A stretch of 22,117 nucleotides of DNA, taken from contig JAQGAU010001000.1 in assembly GCA_034698045.1 (NCBI GenBank), forward strand, positions 1 through 22,117, given 5' to 3'. Below, in pieces: positions 1 through 9,879 of this stretch. Made by a program: the position numbers and the translations under genes. The DNA comes from Paramacrobiotus richtersi (lineage: Eukaryota; Tardigrada; Eutardigrada; Parachela; Macrobiotidae). The first letter of the stretch is position 1; the number at the start of each line of letters is the position of its first letter. The notes under the pieces are model-generated. The model saw only the letters and a program-made list of their open reading frames with translations, ran no database searches and had not been told where the DNA came from.

Positions 1-117
1 ACGGTTGATTCAACCAAAGAAATGGAAGATGTGTTTTTGTTTTTTAATGTCTAATTGAGTAATGCTGAATGGTGTGATACGAAGATACGTACGTCCGAAG
101 AGAAATTAAATTTCTGA

Positions 118-227
118 CTATATTAAAATCAAATCTGATAATAGCACGATACATTTTATGCATTACGTTATGCTATACTAAAATCATATCTGATGATAGC
201 ATGATACATTTTATGCATTTCGTTATC
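118..227. repeat. 55-bp direct tandem repeat, two copies
   Basis: Two adjacent AT-rich copies of about 55 bp (118-172 and 173-227) each run from CTATA(T/C)TAAAATCA to TTATGCATT(A/T)CGTTAT, with only about five or six differences. The repeat lies in the far upstream region of gene 1 and has no coding signal. I see no third copy. It may be a degenerating minisatellite or a simple local duplication. Confidence 0.8.
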
Positions 228-299
228 TGGTGTTTCGGAGTTTGACTAATCATATAGTAACTATTCTTGTTTCTTTGCACACATCTGCCAGATAACAGA

Positions 300-1042
300 A
301 TTAGCTTATGCATTTTGTACGTCGGAGATCGGAATGTCTGGGCACATAGCGAACACGGTTCATAGGTCACCTTTTGTCATTTTAAATTGGTTCATTTCGT
401 ATTGTACTGTACATCATGCTGTTGAACCAGAAGTAGGGCTCGAACGCAGCCTTCGTTGTTTTTGCTCTGTCGAGTCTGTATGTGCATTCATGATGATTCA
501 GATTCAGGGTCTGTTGACAGTTGGCGATAAGCAGTTCGTGTTTTATATACAGATACACATACTGCAGCAGATAGTTAAGGCTTTTTGCATATTTTTTCAT
601 AAGAACACACGCGACGCGCAGACTGAGAGCTGCAAGCCGGAAACTTGTTGCTTGATGAGCAGATGACGCATGCACGATAGCGCGTGATGAGGAAAGTGCA
701 CACAGCACCGTGGAGCATGTGATCAGGGCCCATGCCGCCTCGTGCAGTCGAAATTCTCGCTGCCCTGCGTTATAGGATATATCAGATGTGTCATGGATGC
801 ATTCTCTAGGCACTACTGGATCTTTGCAATTTTATACTTTTACGTTGTTGAACTGTCCATAATCACTCTCTGGAACACTACTGCTGTCTTTTTTTAGACC
901 ACATCCGTGCAATCAGAAGCAGTAAATAGTTATTCTATCAGTTGGTCCGCTGCTGACACCGCTCCGTTTTCCAGATACCGAGCAGAAGCTCCTTATTGTT
1001 AGTAGCGTGTTCGTTCTTACGTAAAGGAGTTTGGACTTGACC
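300..1042 (+). promoter_or_regulatory. Upstream/5'UTR region of gene 1, homologous to that of gene 2
   Basis: No gene lies in this stretch. It aligns, with indels, to 5345-6139 in front of gene 2. Shared blocks include AGCTTATGCATTT near the distal end, GATAAGCAGTTCGTGTTT, GCCGGAAACTTGTTGCTT, a CRE/ATF-like TGACGCAT (664-671) followed by GCACGA.AGCGCGTGATGAGG, CATGTGATCAG, and a proximal block CTCCGTTTTCCAGATACC. I see no convincing TATA box at a usable distance. An in-frame TAA at 1022 closes the frame just above the ATG. Calling it a promoter rests on position and on conservation between copies; the transcription start is not visible. Confidence 0.5.
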
Positions 1043-3823
1043 ATGGCTGTAGACAATAATGATGAAACACTCTGGGGCTGGCAGAGTAAAATAAGGAACA
1101 GCGCTGAACGTGACAAACACGTTCTGGAAACGGATTTTCACAGCGATGTTACCTTTCGAGTTGGGCCACATAACGGAAAGATCGAGGACATCAAGGCACA
1201 CAAGTATGAGCTGTTTGAAACAGCCTGTTTCTGTTTGCAAGCTGCCCGATTAATGGTCTAAATGGGTTCGCTGGGCTCTGGGTTCGCTCTGGGTTCGCTG
1301 GTAATGCAATCGCCGTCTTACTTCTCAAATATTTTTTAATCCCTATCGAGTCCTGTTTTAGCCCTCTAGGATTTTGAGAAAAAATCATGAATGTGAGCGT
1401 TGTAATCAATCTGCTTTGCTTGCTAAAAAATGTTCCAGCAAGAAATCTTAAGTTTGCTTCCGGACTAATCTTACATTATCATTCATTAATTTTTCACTTT
1501 CATCCCGAATCTTTCACTGCTTGATTAGGCTGCTCTTGGCAACGGGAAGTACCATCTTTGACACGATGTTTTTTGGCCCTCTTGCGGAAACCAAGAGCAT
1601 CATTCCGATTACCGACATCGATCCGGAGGCATTCCGAATTCTCTTGAGGTTTGGAATGCTTTATTGTTACTGCGCATTTGCACTGTGATGTCTAACTGAT
1701 TGTGAAGTGGTGCGTTTATGGTTAGGTATCTTTACCAAAAGGAGATCGGACCATTTAACGATACCACGGCATTTCCAACCTTGTACGCAGCGAAGAAATA
1801 TGGTTTGCCAATTTTGAAGAATGCTTGTGAGAAATATCTGCGATACAACGTTACGGTTAACAACTGCCTTGCTTGGTTTGCACAGGTACTAGTGCCACAC
1901 TACTAGTACTACAAGTCCGCACGCATGATGCATTAAATTATAGTACATGCAATACTCTGTGTCAGTACTCGCACTAACACTTTTTTGGGTCCAAGAAAAG
2001 CTCTGACTTTACAGGCAGAGATTTATGACGAACCAACGTTGGCTGAGGTTTTTCTGTCAACAATTGATTCCCAAGGACCATTGGTTTTCGCGTCGGCAAA
2101 CTTCTTGGAGATGGACAACAAAATCCTGGAGGCGATTTTGTCGCGGGATTCGTTTAAGGTCCGGGAAGTGGATGTTTATAACGCTGTGGTCAGGTAAGAG
2201 TTGGTGACATCTGATGGTCCGAACTTACGTGTTGGAAAGTTAAGGAACAAATGACCACGGGAATGTTGCTCATGAACTGACGAAAGAGTTGAATTTCTCT
2301 GCGCAAGCAGTGCGTACTGTACTGTAATGAAGCGTGAGTTCGATGCAGGTGATGCAGGAAAAAAATTTGACATGTGCAAAGCTTAATTTTTGTAGAAGCG
2401 AGGAGAAGTACTGTACCATGCAAACGTATTGACTAACAATTAACGTTATTGTTATAGATGGGCCAGACACGAGTGCGCAGAGGAGGAGATTGAGGACACG
2501 GGCGTGAATATGCGAGGCGCACTGGGGAATGCATTATTTCAAGTCCGATTTCCTATCATGACATTCCAGGAAGTTGCGCTTGGACCAGTCAAGGTATTTG
2601 TACTCAGATATATAGGAATTTTGTGCGTGTCCATTTCTGAAACAAAGTGCAGATAAGATGGGTTGGATTTGTGCGAACCAAGGGCATACAATGCCCAGAA
2701 TATCCAAGCGACCAAATTTATGCGAAGCCTTTTGCAAATGGTTTAATTTTAGCTGGGCCTGCTGCTCGATGAAGAAATTGAACAGCTGCGATGTTGGTTT
2801 GCCAATGAAACATTGCCCGAAAGTTTCAATACCACCAGAAGACACATATCGGCGGAGCTGCACATTGCAAGGTTTGGTGGCGGACTGGATGGATGGACAT
2901 ATGCAGCAGGAAGAGCGAATGGGATAAAGTACGTATTTACACAACGTGTTCCTACACAATGCACATTCGAATGTGGTTTCTACACAGTGGAATAATTTCT
3001 GTGTTTGCATCTTTCAGGCTTTGCATCGCATCCATGACGGACAAAACAAATCGAAACGTGGTAAAACTGTTCCATTCAATACATTCATTGTCTGTTTCTG
3101 CATACTCGGTATTTCCCATAGGATTCAGCGTCTGTCTCTGTGAATGGTATCGGATTTTATCTGTCCAGCGTCGCTCCAAGTGTGCAGACCCCGATCTATC
3201 GACAATTTGAGGATTTTTGCCATTATTGTGGAGCCCGCTCGACCGTTTCTCGTGCGCTGCCCAGTCCTGCACAGCCGTCGCCCCTTATCTCTCTGAAGGT
3301 GTACGTCGAAGACGGAGAAACAGAAAGGGAGCTGGAAGAGTACCGCCAGACGTTGTATCCTCCAGGCGGTCAAATGGGGGACAGTGTCTGGAAGCTATCT
3401 TTAAGCAAACCCGTACCGCTGGAACTGCATCAACGCTACACTATATCGGCTGAAATTACGGTAAAACTCTTTGCGTCCAGCATCAAGCACTACTTGAGGA
3501 AGAGCGTCTTTAGCACTACTTGAGGAAGAGCGTCTTTATATGTGCGAGCTTTGTGGTAATCCAATGTTGCAGGGTATCCAGAAATCGTACTACGGTACGA
3601 ATGGGCAGAACAGCGTCACAATGCCAACATCATCCGGAGATTTGAATGTTACAGTGCAGTTTTCCTCGGTTTTAGAAAGTGCGAGTATAAGACTTTCGTT
3701 ACTGTCACATGCCGATTAAGGATAACGATCGAAATTGGTTTTTCAGCTAACGGGAATCTTTCTGGAAATACATCGGTTTCGTTCGGTCAACTTCCTGAGT
3801 TCTACTTTGAAGTTATTGGATAA
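1043..3823 (+). CDS. Gene 1: BTB-BACK-PHR protein (BTBD-family), 10 coding exons, 498 aa
   Basis: Exons: 1043-1203, 1529-1648, 1726-1885, 2015-2193, 2458-2593, 2753-2928, 3018-3060, 3122-3460, 3573-3678, 3747-3823 (TAA). All introns are GT-AG, and the phases keep the frame to the stop. The ATG has G at +4 and an in-frame TAA lies 21 nt upstream. The BTB domain starts at SDVTFRVG (residues 34-41) and continues through the exon 2/3 motifs IIPITDIDPEAFRILLR and TLYAAKKYGLPIL. BACK occupies about residues 145-250 (NCLAWFAQ, LSRDSFKVREVDVY, VRFPIMT). PHR covers about residue 290 to the end and finishes at GQLPEFYFEVIG. By family knowledge this is a CUL3 E3-ligase substrate adaptor in the cytoplasm or nucleus. 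The PHR insert contains a CHYC pair. The family is clear; the ortholog among BTBD1/2/3/6 is not. Confidence 0.9.
1263..1299 (+). repeat. Three copies of TGGGTTCGCT in intron 1 of gene 1
   Basis: The 10-mer TGGGTTCGCT occurs at 1263-1272, 1279-1288 and 1290-1299, near the start of the 325-nt first intron. This is a small irregular tandem repeat with no coding role visible. Confidence 0.7.
3486..3537 (+). repeat. Perfect 26-bp tandem duplication in intron 8 of gene 1
   Basis: The 26-bp unit that starts AGCACTACTTGAGG occurs twice without a gap (3486-3511 and 3512-3537). Gene 2 has a single, slightly different copy at the matching place (about 8446-8470). The duplication therefore arose in gene 1 after the two genes separated. 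It is intronic and leaves the splice sites intact. Confidence 0.9.
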
Positions 3824-3888
3824 CCGAAATGGAGGAAATGTGTGCAACCGTTTTCTTACTTCATTCTGTTCGGCGATAACGTTCTTGC

Positions 3889-4078
3889 TGTAACGGGGAC
3901 TTCCCCCGTCACTATCTGCGTACGTGTCTCTATTGGTCAGTTGCTTCATATTCCATATTTCATATTTCATATCTGATGTATTAGTGTGCAGTATATATAG
4001 CGATGTATTTGCTGTGCGGAGCTCAGTCGTTGGGTCAATAAGATTCTCTCAGTGTTTCCGGTCTGTTCGCCCTTAACA
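3889..4078 (+). mobile_element. Solo LTR (190 bp) with 4-bp target-site duplication TTGC
   Basis: The element begins TGTAACGG and ends CTTAACA, the TG...CA (TGT...ACA) ends of retrotransposon LTRs. TTGC flanks it on both sides (3885-3888 and 4079-4082). Inside are TATATATA (3992-3999), as in an LTR promoter, and a weak AATAAG further on. The homologous place behind gene 2 is an empty site: GATAACGTTGTTGC followed directly by TTCCTAAGACAAGCCC, matching GATAACGTTCTTGC[element]TTGCGGCCTACGACCAGCCC here. No internal gag-pol sequence is present, so the element was left by LTR-LTR recombination. A Ty3/gypsy-type source is plausible from the ends and duplication length but unproven. Orientation is inferred from the TATA position. 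Confidence 0.82.
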
Positions 4079-4330
4079 TTGCGGCCTACGACCAGCCCAG
4101 TTGCCTTCATTTGCATTATTTTGTTCTAGCTGAATTATGAAACTTTGCCGAAATGGACAAATTTTTGTCGTCACGTGAATCTTGTCCTTACTTTGTTTGT
4201 ATGTGAAATGTGCAGTACTTGTACAGAATGGTTTTGTTGAATACGTGTCCATAATATTCTTTTTGATTCGATTGTGCAGCGGAACGATGTACTAATAGTG
4301 TTGTCCACTATCCGTTTGGACAGCTGGCAT

Positions 4331-4336
4331 AATAAA
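4331..4336 (+). terminator. Probable poly(A) signal of gene 1 (AATAAA)
   Basis: AATAAA lies about 310 nt beyond the stop once the LTR insertion is discounted. Other intact genes in the cluster have a comparable signal 220-300 nt after the stop. A second AATAAA stands at 4660-4665 and could be used instead. Confidence 0.45.
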
Positions 4337-4986
4337 TTTTGCATATACTGTAAGCGGAAAGGTTCCTGCCAGATCTGGAGTCAGTATAACTTGTCCACTA
4401 GAAGATAAAGCTGGATATCTTTTGATACGAAACCGAAATCGGTTGATTAGTTTCTCTTGCCGTTCTACTGCGCTCGTTGTGGTAGCATTAAGCCGGCCTA
4501 TTGTCATGGACCTGCAGGCCGCAGGATGGAGGCATGGATATGGACCGGAAGTGCGTCCGCCCATGTTAAAAGGCTAATTATGTGGCATCTTTCATGATCA
4601 GTTCTCTCGGTGTCTTTAGCTAACTGTTATTTTCTTTACCGACCCCTTTTTGAAAGTGCAATAAAGAATACTTGTCAGCACTGAAACTTTCCGGCAGACG
4701 GTCTTTATCATGTATTCGCTACAAACTGTGGCTGATCCTGTCTTGATAGTACTGACGATGAAGGACCTCAAGAACTATATCCTGCGCTTTTTTCTTTCAA
4801 AAAAGGTTTGTAGCATTGTATGCTGCACTGAGTCAAGCATCTTCGTATCGATCTATACGTTACCTAATCATTAGGTCCTAATGAATACCTATATGTTATC
4901 TGTTAAATTTCCGGAGCTTACTTTCCCCTCGCGACAATTTAGGGGTATTTTCGACTTAATAAAATTGCAATTTTATTTTTTATTTT

Positions 4987-5018
4987 TTCGAAGTATGTAC
5001 AATTGTACGTACTTCGAA
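4987..5018. repeat. 32-bp near-perfect palindrome in the gene 1/gene 2 spacer
   Basis: The sequence starts TTCGAAGTATGTACAA and is mirrored around the centre CAATTG, with one mismatched pair (T/G) in 16. CGAAGTAT also appears as a direct repeat at 4989 and 5015. It sits in AT-rich spacer. It could form a cruciform or bind a dimeric factor, or it may be chance. Confidence 0.75.
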
Positions 5019-5344
5019 GTATTTGAGAAACCGAAGTGGATATGCCGGCATTTTTATACTTTTACTGCATATCTGCACAGATCCAGATCGTCCAGTCTAG
5101 CAGTGTCTGTCCAATGGCTGCAGTACGTGTATTAATATTCCCTACTGCAACAATACAGTACAGATACTGCAACAATACACACAATAAAAATCTACATACA
5201 CTGTAATAAAACGTAAATGATAGTAGCGCAATAATAATTGTATTTTCTCTATTTCGTTTTCTGGTTTTTGGAATGTTGGCTACTTGTTTATCTCCCAAGC
5301 AAGAACTCTCAGCTTCGGACATTTTTGCTCCAGATACTACTAAA

Positions 5345-6139
5345 ATAAGCTTATGCATTTACACGGTGGAGATTGAAATGCCTGGGCCTGATAGCGAACA
5401 CGGCTTACAGGTCATCTGTTTGTCCTTATGAATTAATTATTTTGCATTGTAGATACGGCAGAACCAACAAGTTGGCAGGTCGTCATCTATATATATCTTC
5501 CCCGGCGTCAACCTCCGTTTTTTTGCTCTGTTGATTCTGTACCTTCATGGTCTGTTAACAGTTGATGATAAGCAGTTCGTGTTTATATTTTTCGTGTTGC
5601 AGACATACACAGCAGATAGATAAGACTGTTTTGCATGTTTTTGTAAGTGCTGTACTGTTATTAGTCCGTACACACGCGCAGACTGAGACAGCTGAAAGCC
5701 GGAAACTTGTTGCTTCTCTTATAAACGGATGACGCATGCACGAAAGCGCGTGATGAGGGAACTGCACACAGCCGTGGAGCAATAGCATGTGATCAGAGTC
5801 ATCAGGCCGTTTAGTGCATGTCCGAAGTTCTCACAGATCGATGCATTCTACCGGAGTTGATTCTACTCCGATTCTACCGCTTTCCACGCACTACTGGCTC
5901 TCGGCATTTTGACAACATTACTGAATTGTCCATAATCGCCTTTCGGAACACTGCTGTAATTTTGTACGATCAGTTAGATATTCGAGAAGCAGTACGTAAC
6001 TCTTTCTGTCGGGTGTTCTGCGGAAGCAACCGCTCTGTTTTCCAGATACCAAGCCTTTCGCTACTTACGAAGTACCGAACCTTTCGGTATCGCTTTCGTT
6101 CTTACGACCCGGGAGTATAAAAGGCATCCGAACTTTATC
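5345..6139 (+). promoter_or_regulatory. Upstream/5'UTR region of gene 2, paralogous to 300-1042
   Basis: This stretch repeats the block order seen before gene 1: AAGCTTATGCATTT, GATAAGCAGTTCGTGTTTATA, GCCGGAAACTTGTTGCTT, TGACGCAT (5730-5737) followed by GCACGAAAGCGCGTGATGAGG, and CTCTGTTTTCCAGATACC nearer the ATG. The duplication that made genes 1 and 2 therefore copied the regulatory DNA too, which predicts similar expression. TATAAAAG at about 6116 is too close to the ATG at 6140 to be a normal TATA box. Confidence 0.5.
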
Positions 6140-8763
6140 ATGGCTGGCGACAACAGTGATGAACTGTGGGGCTGGCAGAGCAAGATAAAGAACAGCACCG
6201 AACGTGGCAAACACGTTCTGGAATCGGATTTCCATAGCGATGTTACCTTTCGTGTTGGACCAAAGGACGGAGAGACCGTCGACATCAAGGCTCACCGGTA
6301 GGATGTGCATCGTCGAATTACTCAGATTGCTTCTAAAATGTTTCGTTTAAATTATTCCGATTCGTAAGATCGTTATTCTGAAATTTTTCTGAAATTTCGC
6401 AAAAACGTCCTGCAGGCGCTGGGAACGTTGTTAAAATTATTCTGCTTTCCCAAAATATTCCTGCAGGTTATCTGGAGGCGTAGTTTCATGATTATCCTTG
6501 CAGTATCATGTAATTATTTTCCATAGACTTCACTTGGCATCGGGAAGTACGGTTTTCGAAACCATGTTTTTCGGCAATCTTCCGGAAACCAGAAGCATCA
6601 TCCCGATTACCGATGTCGATCCGGAGTCCTTCAGAATTCTCTTAAGGTTTGGAATGTTTTCTGGTTACTGGCACTTACTGCGCGTGTGCACCTAAATCGC
6701 TAAGTGATTGTAAATGTGTGTGTGTTGATTATTAGGTATTTTTATCACCAGCAGATCGGACCGTTTGATAACACCACGGCATTTCCGGCACTGTACGCAG
6801 CGAAGAAATATGGTTTGCCAATTTTGAAGGATGCATGCGAGAGATATCTGCGAGCCAACGTGACAACTGACAACTGCCTTGCTTGGTTTGTTCAGGTACT
6901 ACGAGTCCGCACGCTTGATGCGTTAAAACATCACATTCACGATTCAGTGACGCTCTTACACTTTCGAGCTCAAGAAAAGCTTTTACTTTAAAGGCAGACA
7001 TGTATGATGAGCGAACGTTAGCTGAGATTTTTCTCGCAAGAATCGATTCCTTAGGACCATTGGTCCTGGCGTCGGCAAGTTTCTTGGAAGTCGACAACGG
7101 AACTCTGGCGACGATTTTATCGCGGGATTCGTTTAAGGCCCGGGAAGTGGATGTATATGCTGCTGTAGTTAGGTAAGAGTTGGTAGTACGTTGATGAACG
7201 GAAAGTGCTGGAAATTCAAGGAAAAGCTGACCGTGGGCAATGTTGGCTTGAAATTGACAAAAAAGGCGAAATTATTTCTCTGTATAAGTAATGAAAGCGT
7301 GTGTGCGCTGCGACTTAGAGTGATAAGCAAGAAACAATCCTGTAACTTGCGCAAAGCCTGACCTTTGCAAAAGCGAGAAGTAGAACAATGTGAATGCGTC
7401 GGCCGTTGCTTAAGCGTTAGTTTTCCAGATGGGCGCGACACGACTGCGCAGAGGAAGAAATTGATGATACCGGCGTAAATTTGCGAGGCGCGCTGGGGAA
7501 TGCGCTGTTTGCGGTCAGGTTTCCTATCATGACACCCGAAGAAGTTGCGTTAGGACCAGTCCAGGTATGTGTACGCAGATATGTGAGAATTTAGTGCGAG
7601 ACACAACATAGATGAACTGGGTTGGATTTGTGCGAACAAATGGCACGCAAAGCCCAGAATATCCAAGTGATCAAGTTTATGCGAAGCCTTTTACAAACGC
7701 TTTATTTTTAGTTGGGACTGCTGCTGGATGACGAAATTGAACAGCTTCGACGTTGGTTTGCCAGTGAAACATTGCCAGAAAAGTTCAACACCACAAGAAG
7801 GCACATATCGGCGGAACTGCACGTTGCCAGATTTGGTGGCAAACGAGATGGATGGACATATGCAACAGGAAGATCGAATGGGATAAAGTACGGACAACGG
7901 TGTTACTGCTCAATGCACGCTCAAATGTACGTAGTTTCTACACAGTAGAATGATTTTCTCTGCTGTGCACCTTTCAGACTTTGCATCGCATCCATGACGG
8001 ACAAAACGAACCGAAACGTGGTAAAACTGTTCCGTTTTATTACATCCATTGCATATTTCCATACTCGAAATTTCCCGTAGGACTCAGCGTCTATCAGTCT
8101 GACCGCTGTTGGGTTTTATCTGGCCAGCGTCGTTCCTATTGTGCCGCCCCCGATCTATCAACAATATGAGGAAATTTGCCGCTGGTGCGGAGCCCGCTCC
8201 AGCGCTTCTCGTGCGGTGCCCACCACTGCTACACAACCGTCACCCACCATCTCTCTGAAGGTCTATATTGAAGAAGGATCCATCCAAAGGGAGCTGGAAG
8301 AGTTCCAACAGACCGTGTATCCCCCAGGCGGTCAAATGTGGGACAGTGTCTGGAAGCTTTCTTTAAGCAAACCCGTACCCCTGGAACTGTCGCAACGCTA
8401 CATCATATCGGCTGAAATTACGGTAACACTCTGCGTCCAGCATCAAACACTACTGAAGGAGAGCGTCTTTACATATATGTGCGAGCTTTGTGGTAATCCA
8501 ATGTTGTAGGGTATCCAGAAACCTTTTCACGGCACGGATGGAAAGAGCTGTGTCACAATGCCAACATCGTCGGGAGACCTCAATGTTACCGTGCAGTTTT
8601 CCTCGGTTCTGGAAGGTGCGAGTATAAAAGTTTCGTTACTGCTACATGCCGATTGAGGATGATGATCGAAATTGGTTTTATAGGTTACGGGCATCAGCGT
8701 TCTGGAGATACATCGGTTTCGCTCGGTCAACTTCCTGAGTTCTACTTTGAAGTTATCGGTTAA
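6140..8763 (+). CDS. Gene 2: BTB-BACK-PHR protein (BTBD-family), 10 coding exons, 499 aa
   Basis: Exons: 6140-6297, 6527-6646, 6736-6895, 6994-7172, 7429-7564, 7712-7887, 7978-8020, 8081-8422, 8510-8615, 8684-8763 (TAA). Phases match gene 1 exactly; exon 1 is one codon shorter. BTB begins at SDVTFRVG, and the following motifs are IIPITDVDPESFRILLR, FPALYAAKKYGLPIL and NCLAWFVQ. BACK holds LSRDSFKAREVDVY and VRFPIMT. PHR ends GQLPEFYFEVIG. The PHR insert has CRWC in place of CHYC. The usual YYGT of PHR exon 9 reads FHGT here (KPFHGTDG), a change at a normally conserved spot. The first donor (CG/GTAGGA) is weaker than in the paralogs. Its role is inferred from family membership: a CUL3 adaptor. 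It is the closest paralog of gene 1, in both coding and flanking DNA. Confidence 0.9.
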
Positions 8764-9879
8764 GCGAAATGGAGGAAATATGTACTGTACAACCGTTTTC
8801 CTTATTCGGTTATGCGATAACGTTGTTGCTTCCTAAGACAAGCCCATTAGCCTTCTTTTGCGTTTTTCCTAGCTGAATTTTGGAACTTTGGCGTAATGGA
8901 TAACTTCTTATCGCTTTGATTTTTTGTAGTTATGTGAGGTGATTATTACATAATCGTTTTGCTGAATACGTTACCATAATGGGTATTAAATTTCGATTTT
9001 TGTTAACTCTAATGTGGTAAACTGTGGGACGTCAAAACAAGCTGTTGTAAACGGACAATATAAAGCGCATCGATGCGAGAGTGACAGAGTCGAACAGTAA
9101 GTACTTGAGAAAACGAGGCCGTATATCTCGTCCAGTAGCAGATAAAGCTGGAAGATGTTTAATGGGAAATGAAACCGGTTAGTTCGTTTCTGTTGCCTTT
9201 GGGTTGCGCTCTGTGTGGGATCGGTGGCACCTGCACGCTGCAGGATTGAAGCAACCGGACCGGAAGTATGTTTGCACCTAGACATGATGGGCGACTTCGG
9301 TTCTTGCGCTGTTATTAGCTAACTGTTCTTCCTTCCCAGAATGCTTTCAAAAGTATAGAACACCAGGATCCGTATTACGTTAAGCAGGGCCACAATCAAC
9401 GAAAAGAAAGTCCGAATGACACTGCATTAGTCTCAATAGTCTGCATACGATGCCAGCTTATACAGTGGCAGGCTGGCAGCTCGCCTTCCGGTTTGAAATT
9501 TGCCGATCCCCACGGTACAAGCCCCCTCATGGATGCTACACCTCGCCACGATCCATGCAAACTCCTTCCCATTCAAACTGAATCAATTGACATTTTCAAA
9601 CTGCATCGGTAATTCTCACTCACTTTAGACTATAGTCTGCGCCTTTTACACGGCTACGTTCTTAATTTTTTTACTGGTTCTGGGAACTCTTAAATTATCA
9701 GGATCCAGCTTTTCATAATCGATTTATGTACGCCTCTCTTAGCTATCCGCGCAGTCAGGAACAATTTAACTAGCTCTGATTGTTGAATTTCTGCGGAAAA
9801 ATACCCTGGTTCCCGAAAACAGGGCTTCCAGCTTCGCTCGCGTCGTCGCATATCACCCGAAACGACCAACATTCTACCA
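8764..9879. other. Intergenic region between genes 2 and 3
   Basis: 8764 to about 9360 is the 3' flank of gene 2 and is homologous to that of gene 1. About 9360-9879 is the upstream region of gene 3; I find no shared block with the upstream regions of genes 1 and 2, which fits an older split. The minus-strand frame at 8986-9285 overlaps the homologous flank but does not keep a common frame with the one behind gene 1. No RNA gene was recognised. Confidence 0.5.
8985..8990 (+). terminator. Probable poly(A) signal of gene 2 (ATTAAA)
   Basis: The ATTAAA variant lies 221 nt after the stop, in the segment (GAATACGTTACCATAAT...) that aligns with the 3' end regions of the other copies. The exact cleavage site is not visible. 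Confidence 0.4.

Larger units (their letters stand above)
4083..5344. other. Intergenic region between genes 1 and 2
   Basis: The first part (to about 4680) is the 3' flank of gene 1 and aligns patchily to about 8850-9360 behind gene 2; shared pieces include GATAAAGCTGGA, TAGCTAACTGTT and GGACCGGAAGT. The rest, 4680-5344, is AT-rich spacer with no counterpart elsewhere in the window. A minus-strand open frame at 4292-4564 is not conserved in gene 2's flank, where the indels are not multiples of three, so I do not call it a gene. Confidence 0.6.

Noticed and set aside
382..813. Minus-strand open frame of 143 codons in front of gene 1, with a partly similar frame at 5555-5788 in front of gene 2
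   Set aside because: The DNA is homologous, but indels between the copies (for example a 4-nt difference just beside the shared ATSFRL segment) shift the frame, so the protein is not conserved. It is a by-product of the shared upstream region.
1031..1042. Earlier TTG start for gene 1
   Set aside because: The ATG at 1043 has a good context (ACCATGG) and matches the MA-x-D start of the paralogs; a non-ATG start is not needed.
2534..3010. Minus-strand open frame of 158 codons across gene 1 exons 5-7
   Set aside because: It is a shadow of the sense exons and introns; the plus-strand exons have family motifs, consistent splice sites and paralog support.
4292..4564. Minus-strand open frame behind gene 1 with a frame at 8986-9285 behind gene 2
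   Set aside because: The flanks align, but with indels that are not multiples of three, and the translations soon diverge. No domain was recognised.
6116..6123. TATAAAAG before gene 2 as a TATA box
   Set aside because: It is only about 24 nt above the ATG, so transcription would start at or after the start codon; gene 1 has no equivalent.
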